From: CAZERD01 sp964515405
Lineage (GTDB): Bacteria; Campylobacterota_A; Desulfurellia; Desulfurellales; CAZERD01
DNA: 18,596 nucleotides
Reading direction: 5' to 3'
Assembly: GCA_964515405.1 (NCBI GenBank)
Contig: CAZERD010000025.1
Span: 1-18,596, forward strand
This document shows, piece after piece, positions 7,359-14,756 of this stretch. Numbering within the stretch: the stretch's first letter is position 1; each line of letters begins with the position of its first letter. Below the pieces are notes generated by a model that had not been told where the DNA came from, did no database searches, and was given only the letters and a program-made list of their open reading frames with translations. Position numbers and translations under genes: made by a program.

Positions 7359-7613
7359 TTAAGTATCCTTTTTAAACTTCTCATCTATATATTTCTTCAG
7401 TTCTTCTATATCCTTCTTGGTGGCAAGCTCCATATCCCTAAACAACAACTTCTCCATTTGGTTTTTCCTCTTTTTGATATGCCCCCTGAACACATCAAGA
7501 ATGTCTTCCCCCTCCGTCAACTCCCTGCCTTTGGATATGAGTCCCGTTACCTTCTCATGTATCTCTTCCTCTATACCCATACCAAGATACACCATATTCA
7601 TCAGCAAACCCAC
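7359..7613 (-). CDS. Small coiled-coil protein, phasin-like
   Basis: 84 residues, highly charged. A short hydrophobic N-terminus (GLLMNMVYLGMGIEEEIHEK) precedes KVTGLISKGRELTEGEDIL, then a basic stretch FRGHIKKRKNQ, ending with ATKKDIEELKKYIDEKF. Short polyhydroxyalkanoate-granule (phasin superfamily) proteins share this plan: LGLG...KE followed by a helix and a terminal ATKEDIEEL coiled coil. This is a pattern-level match only, and no granule synthesis gene is nearby. I chose GTG at 7613-7611 because GGAGGTGAG lies six bases ahead of it; the first in-frame ATG (7601) would be 18 bases away. The gene lies 14 nt after alaS and two nt before the MEMO gene, so it is co-transcribed. Confidence 0.6.
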   Translation of the reverse strand: MGLLMNMVYLGMGIEEEIHEKVTGLISKGRELTEGEDILDVFRGHIKKRKNQMEKLLFRDMELATKKDIEELKKYIDEKFKKDT

Positions 7614-7627
7614 AGCTCACCTCCCTA

Positions 7628-10204
7628 CTAAATGAAGTTTTCCACTCCGTTGACAATCCTATCCAGCACCTCAGAATATCTTCCCCCACCTTGCGCAAAA
7701 GTTTTCTTACCCCCACCTTTACCTCCAAGGAGCTTAGAGACAGACGAAACAACCTTGTTGGCTGGGAATTTATCAGAACACTCCACCGAAACATTGCATA
7801 TCACGTGTACCTTTCCCCTATCCACAGAGAAAAGCAATACAACTCCACCTTTCATTTTGGACTTAGCAACATCCGAAAAGTTTCTTAACTCCGCCATTCT
7901 CACTCCATCTATCCTATCAACATAAAACCTGCAATCATTGATAATTCTAATCCTTGACTCATCAAAGTCAAACATGCTCCCTTTTGGTTTCTTCTTAAGC
8001 TCCTCAATCTTGCCAACAACATCTTCCATTCCCACTGACAGTTTGTTCACAACGGCTCTCATCGTACGCTCAATATTCACAATATACTCATAAGCCGACA
8101 TGCCAACCCGTGCTTCTATTCTCCTTACACCCCTGGCAACAGCACTCTCGGAAACTATCTTAAACAAACCTATCTCTCCCGTATGCCTTACATGAGTCCC
8201 ACCACATAGCTCCATGCTCACATCACCCATGGAAACAACTCTCACTACGTCAGAGTACCTTTCATCAAACACAGCTATCGCTCCGGATTTCATTGCCTCA
8301 TCTAAACTCATCACCCTCGTAACGACGGGATAGTTCTCAAGCACCCACAGATTAACCGTTTCCTCAACCTCACTGAGTTCATTCTCCGTAAGCTTTGAGA
8401 AGTGAGTAAAATCAAATCTCAATCTGTCCTCCTCAACCAAAGAACCTGCCTGTCTCACATGAGAACCAAGCACCCTAATAAGCGCAGCGTCCAGCAGGTG
8501 AGTGGCGGAGTGATGTCTTGCTATGTCCTTTCTACGAGCCTTATTAATCCTCAGCTCATACTCTCTACCCACATTAAATTCTCCCTCAAGCACTTCAACC
8601 TTATGCAAGAACAACTTTCCATCAAAATATCTCTTAACATCACTGACATATGCTCTACATTTCTCCCCCATTATAAAACCTGTATCAGCCACCTGACCAC
8701 CTGTTTCCCCATAAAAAGGGGTTACATCAAAAACAAAAAAGTAATCACCCTTACCAGCATTGGCCTTCATCCCGCCGCTATGGGCAATAGCTTTCAGTCT
8801 CCCTTTTGCCGTGTGACTTTCATATCCAACAAAACTTGTTACACCAGCAGTCTTAAACAGCTCACCCACCATATCATCAATACTTTCGTCTCCCGTACCA
8901 GTCCACGTTGCTCGAGAAGCCTGTCTTCTCTTCTCCATACATCTGTTGAATCCATCTATATCAACACTGAAACCCTTTTCTCTAGCTATGCTTTCCGTAA
9001 GATCCAAGGGAAAACCATACGTGTCATATAACTTAAAAGCATCCTCACCACTTATCATCCCGCCTAAAGACCTAGCAAACATACCCTCCAACACCTTTAA
9101 GCCCGCATCTATCGTGCTGAGAAACTGCTCCTCCTCTTGCCTAAGCACCTTCTTCACAAGTTCAGCATTACTGACTATCTCAGGGTACACACCCCCAAGG
9201 CTCTCATTAACGCTCTTTACCAACACACACAAAAACGGCTCTTTGGCCCCAAGCTTCTTACCAAACCTCATAGCCCTCCTTATTATTCTCCTCAGCACAT
9301 ATCCCCTGCCTTCCTTATCCGGTAACACACCATCTGCTATGATAAAATCCAGAGCCCTGAGGTGATCAGCTATAACGCGCACAGCTACATCCATATCGCT
9401 GTCACTACCATATGCATACGAAAAATAATCACATATGTTATCCATTATACCCCTGAACAGATCAGTGTCAAAATTGCTAAGCACTCCCTGGGTAATAGCA
9501 GCAAGCCTCTCAAGACCAAGACCCGTGTCTATGTTCTTCTTGGGCAGAGGGACAAGATTCCCGTCTTCTCGCCTTTCAAGCTCCATGAATACGAGATTCC
9601 AAAGCTCCAAAAACCTATCACAATCACATGCAACCGAACACTCCGACCTACCACAGCCAACATTTGGGCCCTGATCTATGTGTATCTCAGAGCAGGGACC
9701 ACAAGGTCCTGTATCGCCCATTGCCCAAAAATTATCCTTCTCATCCATTCTTACAATTCTGGATGAGGGAACCCCTTCCTGTTTGTTCCATATTTCAAAT
9801 GCTTCATCATCCTCTCTGAATACCGTTACCCATAGAACCTCAGGTTTCAACCCTATAACACGTGTAATGAACTCCCATCCGAAATGGATTGCTTCTTTTT
9901 TGAAATAATCTCCAAAGGAAAAGTTGCCTAACATTTCAAAAAACGTATGATGCCGAGCAGTATACCCAACGTTCTCAAGATCATTGTGCTTTCCTCCTGC
10001 CCGGACACACTTTTGACAGCTCGTGGCCCTACTGTATTCCCTCTGCTCCACGCCGAGGAAAACATTTTTAAACTGCACCATACCAGCATTAACAAAGAGC
10101 AAAGTGGGATCATTCTGTGGCACAAGCGAAGCGCTTCTTACCACTGTATGACCATTTTCCCTGAAATATTCAAGAAAACCTTCTCTTATATCCGAAGATC
10201 TCAT
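7628..10204 (-). CDS. alaS: Alanyl-tRNA synthetase
   Basis: 858 residues, a full-length AlaS that charges tRNA-Ala in the cytosol. The class II catalytic domain is N-terminal: FLEYFRENGHTVVRSASLVP, then RHHTFFEMLGNFSFGDYFK (85-103), WAMGDTGPCGPCSEI (160-174), a GCGRSECSVACDCDRF cysteine cluster near 183-198, and the NIDTGLGLERLA motif. The editing domain holds the zinc ligands HHSATH (H565, H569) and CGGTH (C667, H671), and a C-terminal DHHA1 domain contains GGKKTFAQGGG. I start at ATG 10204-10202, which forms ATGA with the recX stop and has AGGAG five bases upstream. The GTG two codons earlier (10210) has no usable Shine-Dalgarno. Two tandem TAG stops end the gene (7630-7628 and 7627-7625). 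Confidence 0.98.
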   Translation of the reverse strand: MRSSDIREGFLEYFRENGHTVVRSASLVPQNDPTLLFVNAGMVQFKNVFLGVEQREYSRATSCQKCVRAGGKHNDLENVGYTARHHTFFEMLGNFSFGDYFKKEAIHFGWEFITRVIGLKPEVLWVTVFREDDEAFEIWNKQEGVPSSRIVRMDEKDNFWAMGDTGPCGPCSEIHIDQGPNVGCGRSECSVACDCDRFLELWNLVFMELERREDGNLVPLPKKNIDTGLGLERLAAITQGVLSNFDTDLFRGIMDNICDYFSYAYGSDSDMDVAVRVIADHLRALDFIIADGVLPDKEGRGYVLRRIIRRAMRFGKKLGAKEPFLCVLVKSVNESLGGVYPEIVSNAELVKKVLRQEEEQFLSTIDAGLKVLEGMFARSLGGMISGEDAFKLYDTYGFPLDLTESIAREKGFSVDIDGFNRCMEKRRQASRATWTGTGDESIDDMVGELFKTAGVTSFVGYESHTAKGRLKAIAHSGGMKANAGKGDYFFVFDVTPFYGETGGQVADTGFIMGEKCRAYVSDVKRYFDGKLFLHKVEVLEGEFNVGREYELRINKARRKDIARHHSATHLLDAALIRVLGSHVRQAGSLVEEDRLRFDFTHFSKLTENELSEVEETVNLWVLENYPVVTRVMSLDEAMKSGAIAVFDERYSDVVRVVSMGDVSMELCGGTHVRHTGEIGLFKIVSESAVARGVRRIEARVGMSAYEYIVNIERTMRAVVNKLSVGMEDVVGKIEELKKKPKGSMFDFDESRIRIINDCRFYVDRIDGVRMAELRNFSDVAKSKMKGGVVLLFSVDRGKVHVICNVSVECSDKFPANKVVSSVSKLLGGKGGGKKTFAQGGGRYSEVLDRIVNGVENFI

Positions 10205-10647
10205 ACACACTCCTGACCATATTCCAAGAGCAATTCGTTTATCACATCAAAATCAAAACCCCTCCTGACCATAAAATCATACAGCCTCTTCCTACAATTC
10301 TTTTTCCCCTTTAAAGCACCAAGCCTCTTGAAAAATACAACTTTAGCGATCTCCATCTCATCAATCCCTTTCAAGTATTCCCTCGCCAATTCCTCTCCTA
10401 TACCTTTCCCCTTAAGCTCGTGAAATATTCTATTCTTGCCATATCCTTTCTTCAACCTGAAGAATACATAGTTTTCACAGAACCTCTGATCATCTATTAA
10501 TTTCTTCTCCTCTAACTTCCTTACAACCCTCACCGCCAATTCTCTATCAACCCCTTTACCTCGAAGTTTTTCACCCATCTCAAAGCTGGAATAGTCTCTA
10601 CGGTTGAGCAATCTCAATGCGTATCCAAGAGCCTCCTTTTCATTCAT
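10201..10647 (-). CDS. recX: Regulatory protein RecX
   Basis: 148 residues with RecX-type three-helix repeats: ALGYALRLLNRRDYSSFEMGE, LRGKGVDRELAVRVVRKLEE, KKLIDDQRFCENYVFFRLKKG, YGKNRIFHELKGKGIGEELA. RecX binds RecA filaments and limits their extension and activities. Overlap with pilT is a single base (TGATG, 10645-10649) and with alaS four bases (ATGA). It sits two genes after recA with pilT in between, so the normally adjacent recA-recX pair is split but still in one transcript. Length is within the family range. Confidence 0.9.
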   Translation of the reverse strand: MNEKEALGYALRLLNRRDYSSFEMGEKLRGKGVDRELAVRVVRKLEEKKLIDDQRFCENYVFFRLKKGYGKNRIFHELKGKGIGEELAREYLKGIDEMEIAKVVFFKRLGALKGKKNCRKRLYDFMVRRGFDFDVINELLLEYGQECV

Positions 10648-11717
10648 CAGGTTATCCCGCGAATTTTCAGCTTCAGATCTCCAGGATTAGTAGCATACTT
10701 CAAGGCATCATCAAGCGTGATAAAACCTTGGGAATACAAATCAAGCAAGGACTGATCAAAACTCTGAGTACCGTATACTTTCCTATTCATCTCTATTGAA
10801 TGCATTATATTCCTTGTTTTTTCCGGATCCACTATAGCATCCCTCACAAATTCTGTAGCTATCATAATCTCAACAGCAGGGACCATACCCCTTCCATCGC
10901 TTTTCCTTATCAGCCTCTGAGATATTATAGCCTCAAGAACACCGGCAAGCTGATGTCTTATCTGGGATTGCTCCTCCATGGGAAAGGCAGATATAATCCT
11001 GTTCACCGTCTCCACTGCATTCAATGTGTGTAGCGTTGAAAACACCAAATGTCCCGTTTCAACAGCTTCTAAAGCTACTCTCATCGTCTCCCTATCCCTC
11101 ATCTCTCCCACAAGTATAACATCTGGATCTTCCCTGAGTGCCCCCCTCAACCCATCAGAAAAACTCATAACATCAAATCCCACCTGTCTTTGAACAACAG
11201 CGCTCTTCTTATCCTGATGCAGATACTCTATGGGATCCTCTATGGTGATGATATATTTCTTTTTACTGTTGTTTATTATATTAACCATGGAAGCAAACGT
11301 GGTTGTTTTACCGGATCCTGTAACACCTGTTATGAGCACAAGTCCTCTCTCTTTCATTGCAAGCTTCCCTATAACCGGAGGAAGGTGCAGTTCCTCTATG
11401 GTAGGTATCTCAAACGGTATAAATCTGAAAGCAAAAGCAAGACTACCTCTTTGATAAAAAATATTCACCCTGAATCTACCAACACCTGGAAGACCATAGC
11501 CCACATCCACCTGTCTAAACCTCTGTAGTTTTTCAAGGGACAGCTCAGGCAATTCCATTTCCTCCAGTATGACCTCAGTATCACTTGTCCCCACAGGATC
11601 CATATCACTCCTCTCAAGGTCGCCAAAAATTCTGAATAGTGGTGGAGAGCCAACCTTTATATGAACATCGGAGGCTTCCCTTTCCCTTCCTGCCCTCAAA
11701 ATGTCACTCAGCTTCAT
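10647..11717 (-). CDS. pilT: Type IV pilus retraction ATPase, PilT family
   Basis: 356 residues. An N-terminal PAS-like domain (LSDILRAGREREASDVHIKV) precedes the RecA-like motor. Visible motifs are Walker A GVTGSGKTTT (131-140), the Asp box ITIEDPIEY, Walker B DPDVILVGEMRDRETM, and the His box TGHLVFSTLHT, ending with the QLAGVLEAIISQRL helix. PilT hexamers power pilus retraction in twitching and DNA uptake. Where classical PilT has AIRNLIRE, this protein reads VRDAIVDPEK, and the end reads YGTQSFDQSLLDLYSQGFI, so it may be a PilT paralogue or PilU-like form. I prefer ATG 11717-11715, preceded by GGGGAGAG, over the adjacent GTG at 11720. The gene overlaps recA by 14 nt. Confidence 0.93.
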   Translation of the reverse strand: MKLSDILRAGREREASDVHIKVGSPPLFRIFGDLERSDMDPVGTSDTEVILEEMELPELSLEKLQRFRQVDVGYGLPGVGRFRVNIFYQRGSLAFAFRFIPFEIPTIEELHLPPVIGKLAMKERGLVLITGVTGSGKTTTFASMVNIINNSKKKYIITIEDPIEYLHQDKKSAVVQRQVGFDVMSFSDGLRGALREDPDVILVGEMRDRETMRVALEAVETGHLVFSTLHTLNAVETVNRIISAFPMEEQSQIRHQLAGVLEAIISQRLIRKSDGRGMVPAVEIMIATEFVRDAIVDPEKTRNIMHSIEMNRKVYGTQSFDQSLLDLYSQGFITLDDALKYATNPGDLKLKIRGIT

Positions 11718-12732
11718 CACTCTCCCCTTCCATCGTCTTCACACACCCTACCTTCTCCCTTAGTCTAGCTTCGAGAAGCTCTCTAACGTCTGGATGTTCC
11801 TCAAGGAACCTGCGTGCATTGTCTTTCCCTTGTCCTAGCCTCTGGTCATTAAACGAAAACCACGACCCACTCTTCTCTACCACACCATTAGTAACACCAA
11901 GATCAATAACATCACCTAACACATCAACACCTTTACCATAAAGAATGTTGAACTCAGTCTCGCGAAACGGCGGAGCAACTTTGTTCTTAACTACCTTAAC
12001 CTTCACACGAGAGCCTACAGCACTGTCACCATCCTTCAAGGGCTGTCCGACTTTCCTTATTTCTATCCTCACAGAAGCATAAAATTTAAGGGCATTGCCC
12101 CCCGTGGTAGTCTCAGGGTTGCCAAACATCACTCCTATTTTCATCCTGGTTTGATTAAGGAATATCACAGCGGTATTTGATTTACTTATGGCACCAGTAA
12201 GTTTCCTCAGTGCCTGACTCATAAGACGAGCCTGCAAACCCATATGCGAATCCCCCATATCTCCCTCTATCTCAGCCTGAGGAACAAGAGCAGCCACAGA
12301 GTCCACCACTATGATGTCAACAGCATTACTTCTTATAAGGGTATCCATAATTTCCAAAGCCTGTTCCCCAGAATCAGGCTGGCTTATAAGCAAATTATCC
12401 ACGTCAACCCCAAGGTCCGCAGCATACTTCGCATCAAGCGCATGTTCAGCATCTATAAAAGCCGCTATACCCTCACCCTTTTGAGCAGAAGCTATACAGT
12501 GTAACGCAAGCGTTGTTTTGCCACTGGACTCAGCACCGTATATCTCTGTAACTCTGCCCCGTGGCACTCCACAAACTCCCAATATATAATCCAAGGAAAG
12601 GATTCCCGTGGATATGACATTCACACCTCTGTCAACAGCTCTTTGCCCCAACCTCATTAGCGAACCACTGCCATAAGCCTTTTCAATCTTGGCTATCGCC
12701 ATATTTAACGACTCAAGTTTTCTCTTATCCAT
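11704..12732 (-). CDS. recA: Recombinase RecA
   Basis: 342 residues, numbering nearly identical to E. coli RecA. Walker A is GAESSGKTT (66-74), catalytic Glu96 is in FIDAEHALD, Walker B is VDIIVVDSVAAL (138-149), Gln194 is in FLNQTRMKIG, and loop L2 is FGNPETTTGG. It forms filaments on single-stranded DNA for homologous strand exchange and stimulates LexA-type self-cleavage. The ATG lies within the last codons of thpR (8-nt overlap) with GGGAG six bases upstream. There is therefore no gene-proximal intergenic region for a private promoter or SOS box. It is read as the fifth gene from the argD promoter unless a promoter lies inside thpR or cinA. The C-terminal tail is acidic (ESDEAE), as is usual. 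Confidence 0.98.
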   Translation of the reverse strand: MDKRKLESLNMAIAKIEKAYGSGSLMRLGQRAVDRGVNVISTGILSLDYILGVCGVPRGRVTEIYGAESSGKTTLALHCIASAQKGEGIAAFIDAEHALDAKYAADLGVDVDNLLISQPDSGEQALEIMDTLIRSNAVDIIVVDSVAALVPQAEIEGDMGDSHMGLQARLMSQALRKLTGAISKSNTAVIFLNQTRMKIGVMFGNPETTTGGNALKFYASVRIEIRKVGQPLKDGDSAVGSRVKVKVVKNKVAPPFRETEFNILYGKGVDVLGDVIDLGVTNGVVEKSGSWFSFNDQRLGQGKDNARRFLEEHPDVRELLEARLREKVGCVKTMEGESDEAE

Positions 12733-13282
12733 TTTCTTCTCCCTTCAGTTTGAATTCTCTGATAACAGAATATTCCGCTCCGCTCTTTCTAAGGAAACTC
12801 TCAAACAGTAATACCTTGTCCACGGTAAACGAAATCCTCTTGGTTTTCAAAAATCCATTCGATAATTCCACCAATCTTGACAATTTACCCTTCCCTACAC
12901 CCTTCATCCTAGCCAGCGTAAGATGACATATGGGTCTATTATCATCCACAACACCTAACGCCCTCCTAAGATCTACACTAAGCCGTGCAAAGTTCTCATC
13001 ATAACCTCCTACCCACAATACCCGGGGATTTTCCAAAGACGGAAAAACACCAGCCTTACCTAGCATAACCTCAAATGGCGGAAGATACGTACACTTACCT
13101 ATGCTCTCCTCTATACCAGGAAGGGCACCTCTATCCACTTCACCTATGAAAACTAAAGTCATGTGCATATTCTCAGGACCTACATACCTTATTCCGCTAT
13201 CAACAGACACCAATCTTGCCTTGAGCCTCTCAACAAACTCTATCACGTATTGCGGAGGTTTCACAGCAACAAACAATCTCAT
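12725..13282 (-). CDS. thpR: RNA 2',3'-cyclic phosphodiesterase ThpR (LigT family)
   Basis: 185 residues of the 2H phosphoesterase superfamily. Both catalytic HxTx motifs are present, His40-Met-Thr42 (ENMHMTLVFIGEV) and His120-Leu-Thr122 (ICHLTLARMK). The N-terminus MRLFVAVKPP is typical. The family opens 2',3'-cyclic phosphates on RNA to 2'-phosphomonoesters, and some members ligate tRNA halves in vitro. The physiological role is unclear. It overlaps cinA by ATGA and recA by 8 nt. The cinA-thpR-recA order is a recurrent arrangement in several phyla (recalled, not searched). Confidence 0.92.
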   Translation of the reverse strand: MRLFVAVKPPQYVIEFVERLKARLVSVDSGIRYVGPENMHMTLVFIGEVDRGALPGIEESIGKCTYLPPFEVMLGKAGVFPSLENPRVLWVGGYDENFARLSVDLRRALGVVDDNRPICHLTLARMKGVGKGKLSRLVELSNGFLKTKRISFTVDKVLLFESFLRKSGAEYSVIREFKLKGEENG

Positions 13283-14298
13283 ATCACACCCAGAACTAGA
13301 CTCCTAAGAAGTAAAAAAGCATACCTCGTACTCTTGTTCCTGACCACAAACCTATTACCAGAAAATTCCCTTCTTCTAACAATTACCTCACGCCTCGAAG
13401 CAGCACCCACATATACCAATCCCACAGGTTTACTCTCGGTACCACCTCCTGGACCAGCAATCCCAGTGGTACACACAGCATAATCACTACCCGATCTTTG
13501 AAGAGCGCCAACTACCATTTGTCTTGCAACATCCTCACTCACAGCGCCGTATCTTCTAAGATCCTCTGGATACACACCCAGTGTCCTTTCCTTTAGACTG
13601 TTCGAATAGGTAACAAATCCACCGACAAACACCTCCGAAGAACCCGGGATATCTGTTATCGTCTTAGCTATCATACCACCCGTGCAGGACTCAGCCGTCG
13701 AGAGTGTCCCTCCCACACCCTTTAGAAGCTCAAACAATACCCTAGCCTCACTTTCTCCTTTCACAGTATAAATGTTATCTTTATTTCTCACCGGAATAGC
13801 AGAAATACGCGAGACAGGGCATACCACCCAGCTCCCCACCTCATCCACCGAGGCACCATCTACATCACTCAAATCCTCACCAAACACACCCACACACGCA
13901 AAGCTCCCCTTCATAACGGAGGACACCGGGGAAAGATTGGGCTCTCTGGAGTCTCCATCTATAAACAGAAACGGCTTACCATTAACCTCACCAACAAACG
14001 TACCACCACCTTTATGGACAAAACCAGCCGCAAGCACCATGGGCTTACCAGCCACACTTGAGTAAATTCCACTCCTTCCAAACTCCATCAGCATAGTCTT
14101 CTGGAGAAAATGCCAAGTAGAGGATGAGTAAACTACAACCACCCCATCGCAAGCCTCATAAACAAGCCCCACGGATTTCCTAATAAGCTCGTAGTGCCCT
14201 CTACATTCTACCCGCATGGCAACCACTGTTCCACTATCGCAAAACATACCCTCATCTAGCCCGTTGTAACTTCCAAGGTATACAATACCAACATTCAT
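13279..14298 (-). CDS. cinA: CinA family protein: PncC-type NMN amidohydrolase domain with a degenerate N-terminal domain
   Basis: 339 residues, against about 410-420 for full CinA. The C-terminal half (from about 195) is a canonical CinA-C/PncC domain: TLSTAESCTGGMIAKTITDIPGSS with the AESCTGG block at 202-208, GGFVTYSNSLKERTLGV, GAVSEDVARQM, and TGIAGPGGGTESKPVGLVYV (278-297). This domain deamidates nicotinamide mononucleotide. The N-terminal part occupies the place of the MoCF/COG1058 ADP-ribose pyrophosphatase domain, but I cannot find its GTELLLG or GGLGPTxDD motifs. Only a faint echo remains (GKPMVLAAGFVHK..GKPFLFIDGDSREP). That domain is probably catalytically dead. ATGA overlaps join it to pgpA upstream and thpR downstream. 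Linkage to recA recalls competence-regulated cinA-recA operons. Confidence 0.85.
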   Translation of the reverse strand: MNVGIVYLGSYNGLDEGMFCDSGTVVAMRVECRGHYELIRKSVGLVYEACDGVVVVYSSSTWHFLQKTMLMEFGRSGIYSSVAGKPMVLAAGFVHKGGGTFVGEVNGKPFLFIDGDSREPNLSPVSSVMKGSFACVGVFGEDLSDVDGASVDEVGSWVVCPVSRISAIPVRNKDNIYTVKGESEARVLFELLKGVGGTLSTAESCTGGMIAKTITDIPGSSEVFVGGFVTYSNSLKERTLGVYPEDLRRYGAVSEDVARQMVVGALQRSGSDYAVCTTGIAGPGGGTESKPVGLVYVGAASRREVIVRRREFSGNRFVVRNKSTRYAFLLLRSLVLGVI

Positions 14299-14756
14299 CG
14301 GAAGAACACCTGCAAAATAAGATTAACTATAAGGCCACCCACAGCATCATCCATCATTATACCAAAACCCCCTCCAAACTTCTCAAACACATTCAGTGGA
14401 GGAATCTTGGATATATCCATTATCCTGAACAGGATAAAACCCACAAAAATAGCCATAAAGGAGTATGGAACTCCCATCATTGCTATAAGCATACCAACGG
14501 TTTCATCAACAATAACAAAAGCTGGATCTTTTATACCATAAACTCCTTCCACTATATCACCCGCTACAACACCTAGCACAAACATAAAAAACACCACAAA
14601 ACCATACACAAGCAGCGGAGTATCCTTCAAAAACATATATATCAATATCCCAAACAAACTTCCAATCGTGCCCGGTACCGAGGCACTATAGCCCACCCCC
14701 AGAATCGTCGAAAACTGCTCTGCCATCTTCTGGACAAAATCCTCAGATAGTTTCAT
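14295..14756 (-). CDS. pgpA: Phosphatidylglycerophosphatase A
   Basis: 153 residues, typical length. An inner-membrane enzyme that dephosphorylates phosphatidylglycerol phosphate to phosphatidylglycerol. Signatures include GVGYSASVPGTIGSLFG (20-36), KDPAFVIVDETVGMLIA (76-92) with the acidic pair D84-E85, FRIMDISKIPP (110-120), and GGGFGIMMDDAVGG (128-141) with D136-D137. Several hydrophobic spans lie between them (YGFVVFFMFVLGVVAG, SFMAIFVGFILF). It is the second gene of the operon, joined to argD and cinA by four-base ATGA overlaps. Confidence 0.95.
   Translation of the reverse strand: MKLSEDFVQKMAEQFSTILGVGYSASVPGTIGSLFGILIYMFLKDTPLLVYGFVVFFMFVLGVVAGDIVEGVYGIKDPAFVIVDETVGMLIAMMGVPYSFMAIFVGFILFRIMDISKIPPLNVFEKFGGGFGIMMDDAVGGLIVNLILQVFFR

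Noticed and set aside
7356..7376. Possible promoter or terminator between the phasin-like and MEMO genes.
   Set aside because: The gap is two bases and the sequence holds only an AAAGGA ribosome binding site; no hairpin or hexamer pair was found.
8402..9031. A 209-codon open frame on the plus strand, antisense to alaS.
   Set aside because: It lies wholly within the well-conserved alaS gene, has low-complexity Ser/Thr/Ile-rich composition typical of a shadow frame, and shows no ribosome binding site or family motif.
12097..12126. RecA loop L2 reads PETTTGG rather than the PETTPGG found in many bacteria, at first sight unusual.
   Set aside because: E. coli RecA has the same PETTTGGNALKFYASVR, so this is an ordinary proteobacterial-type variant.
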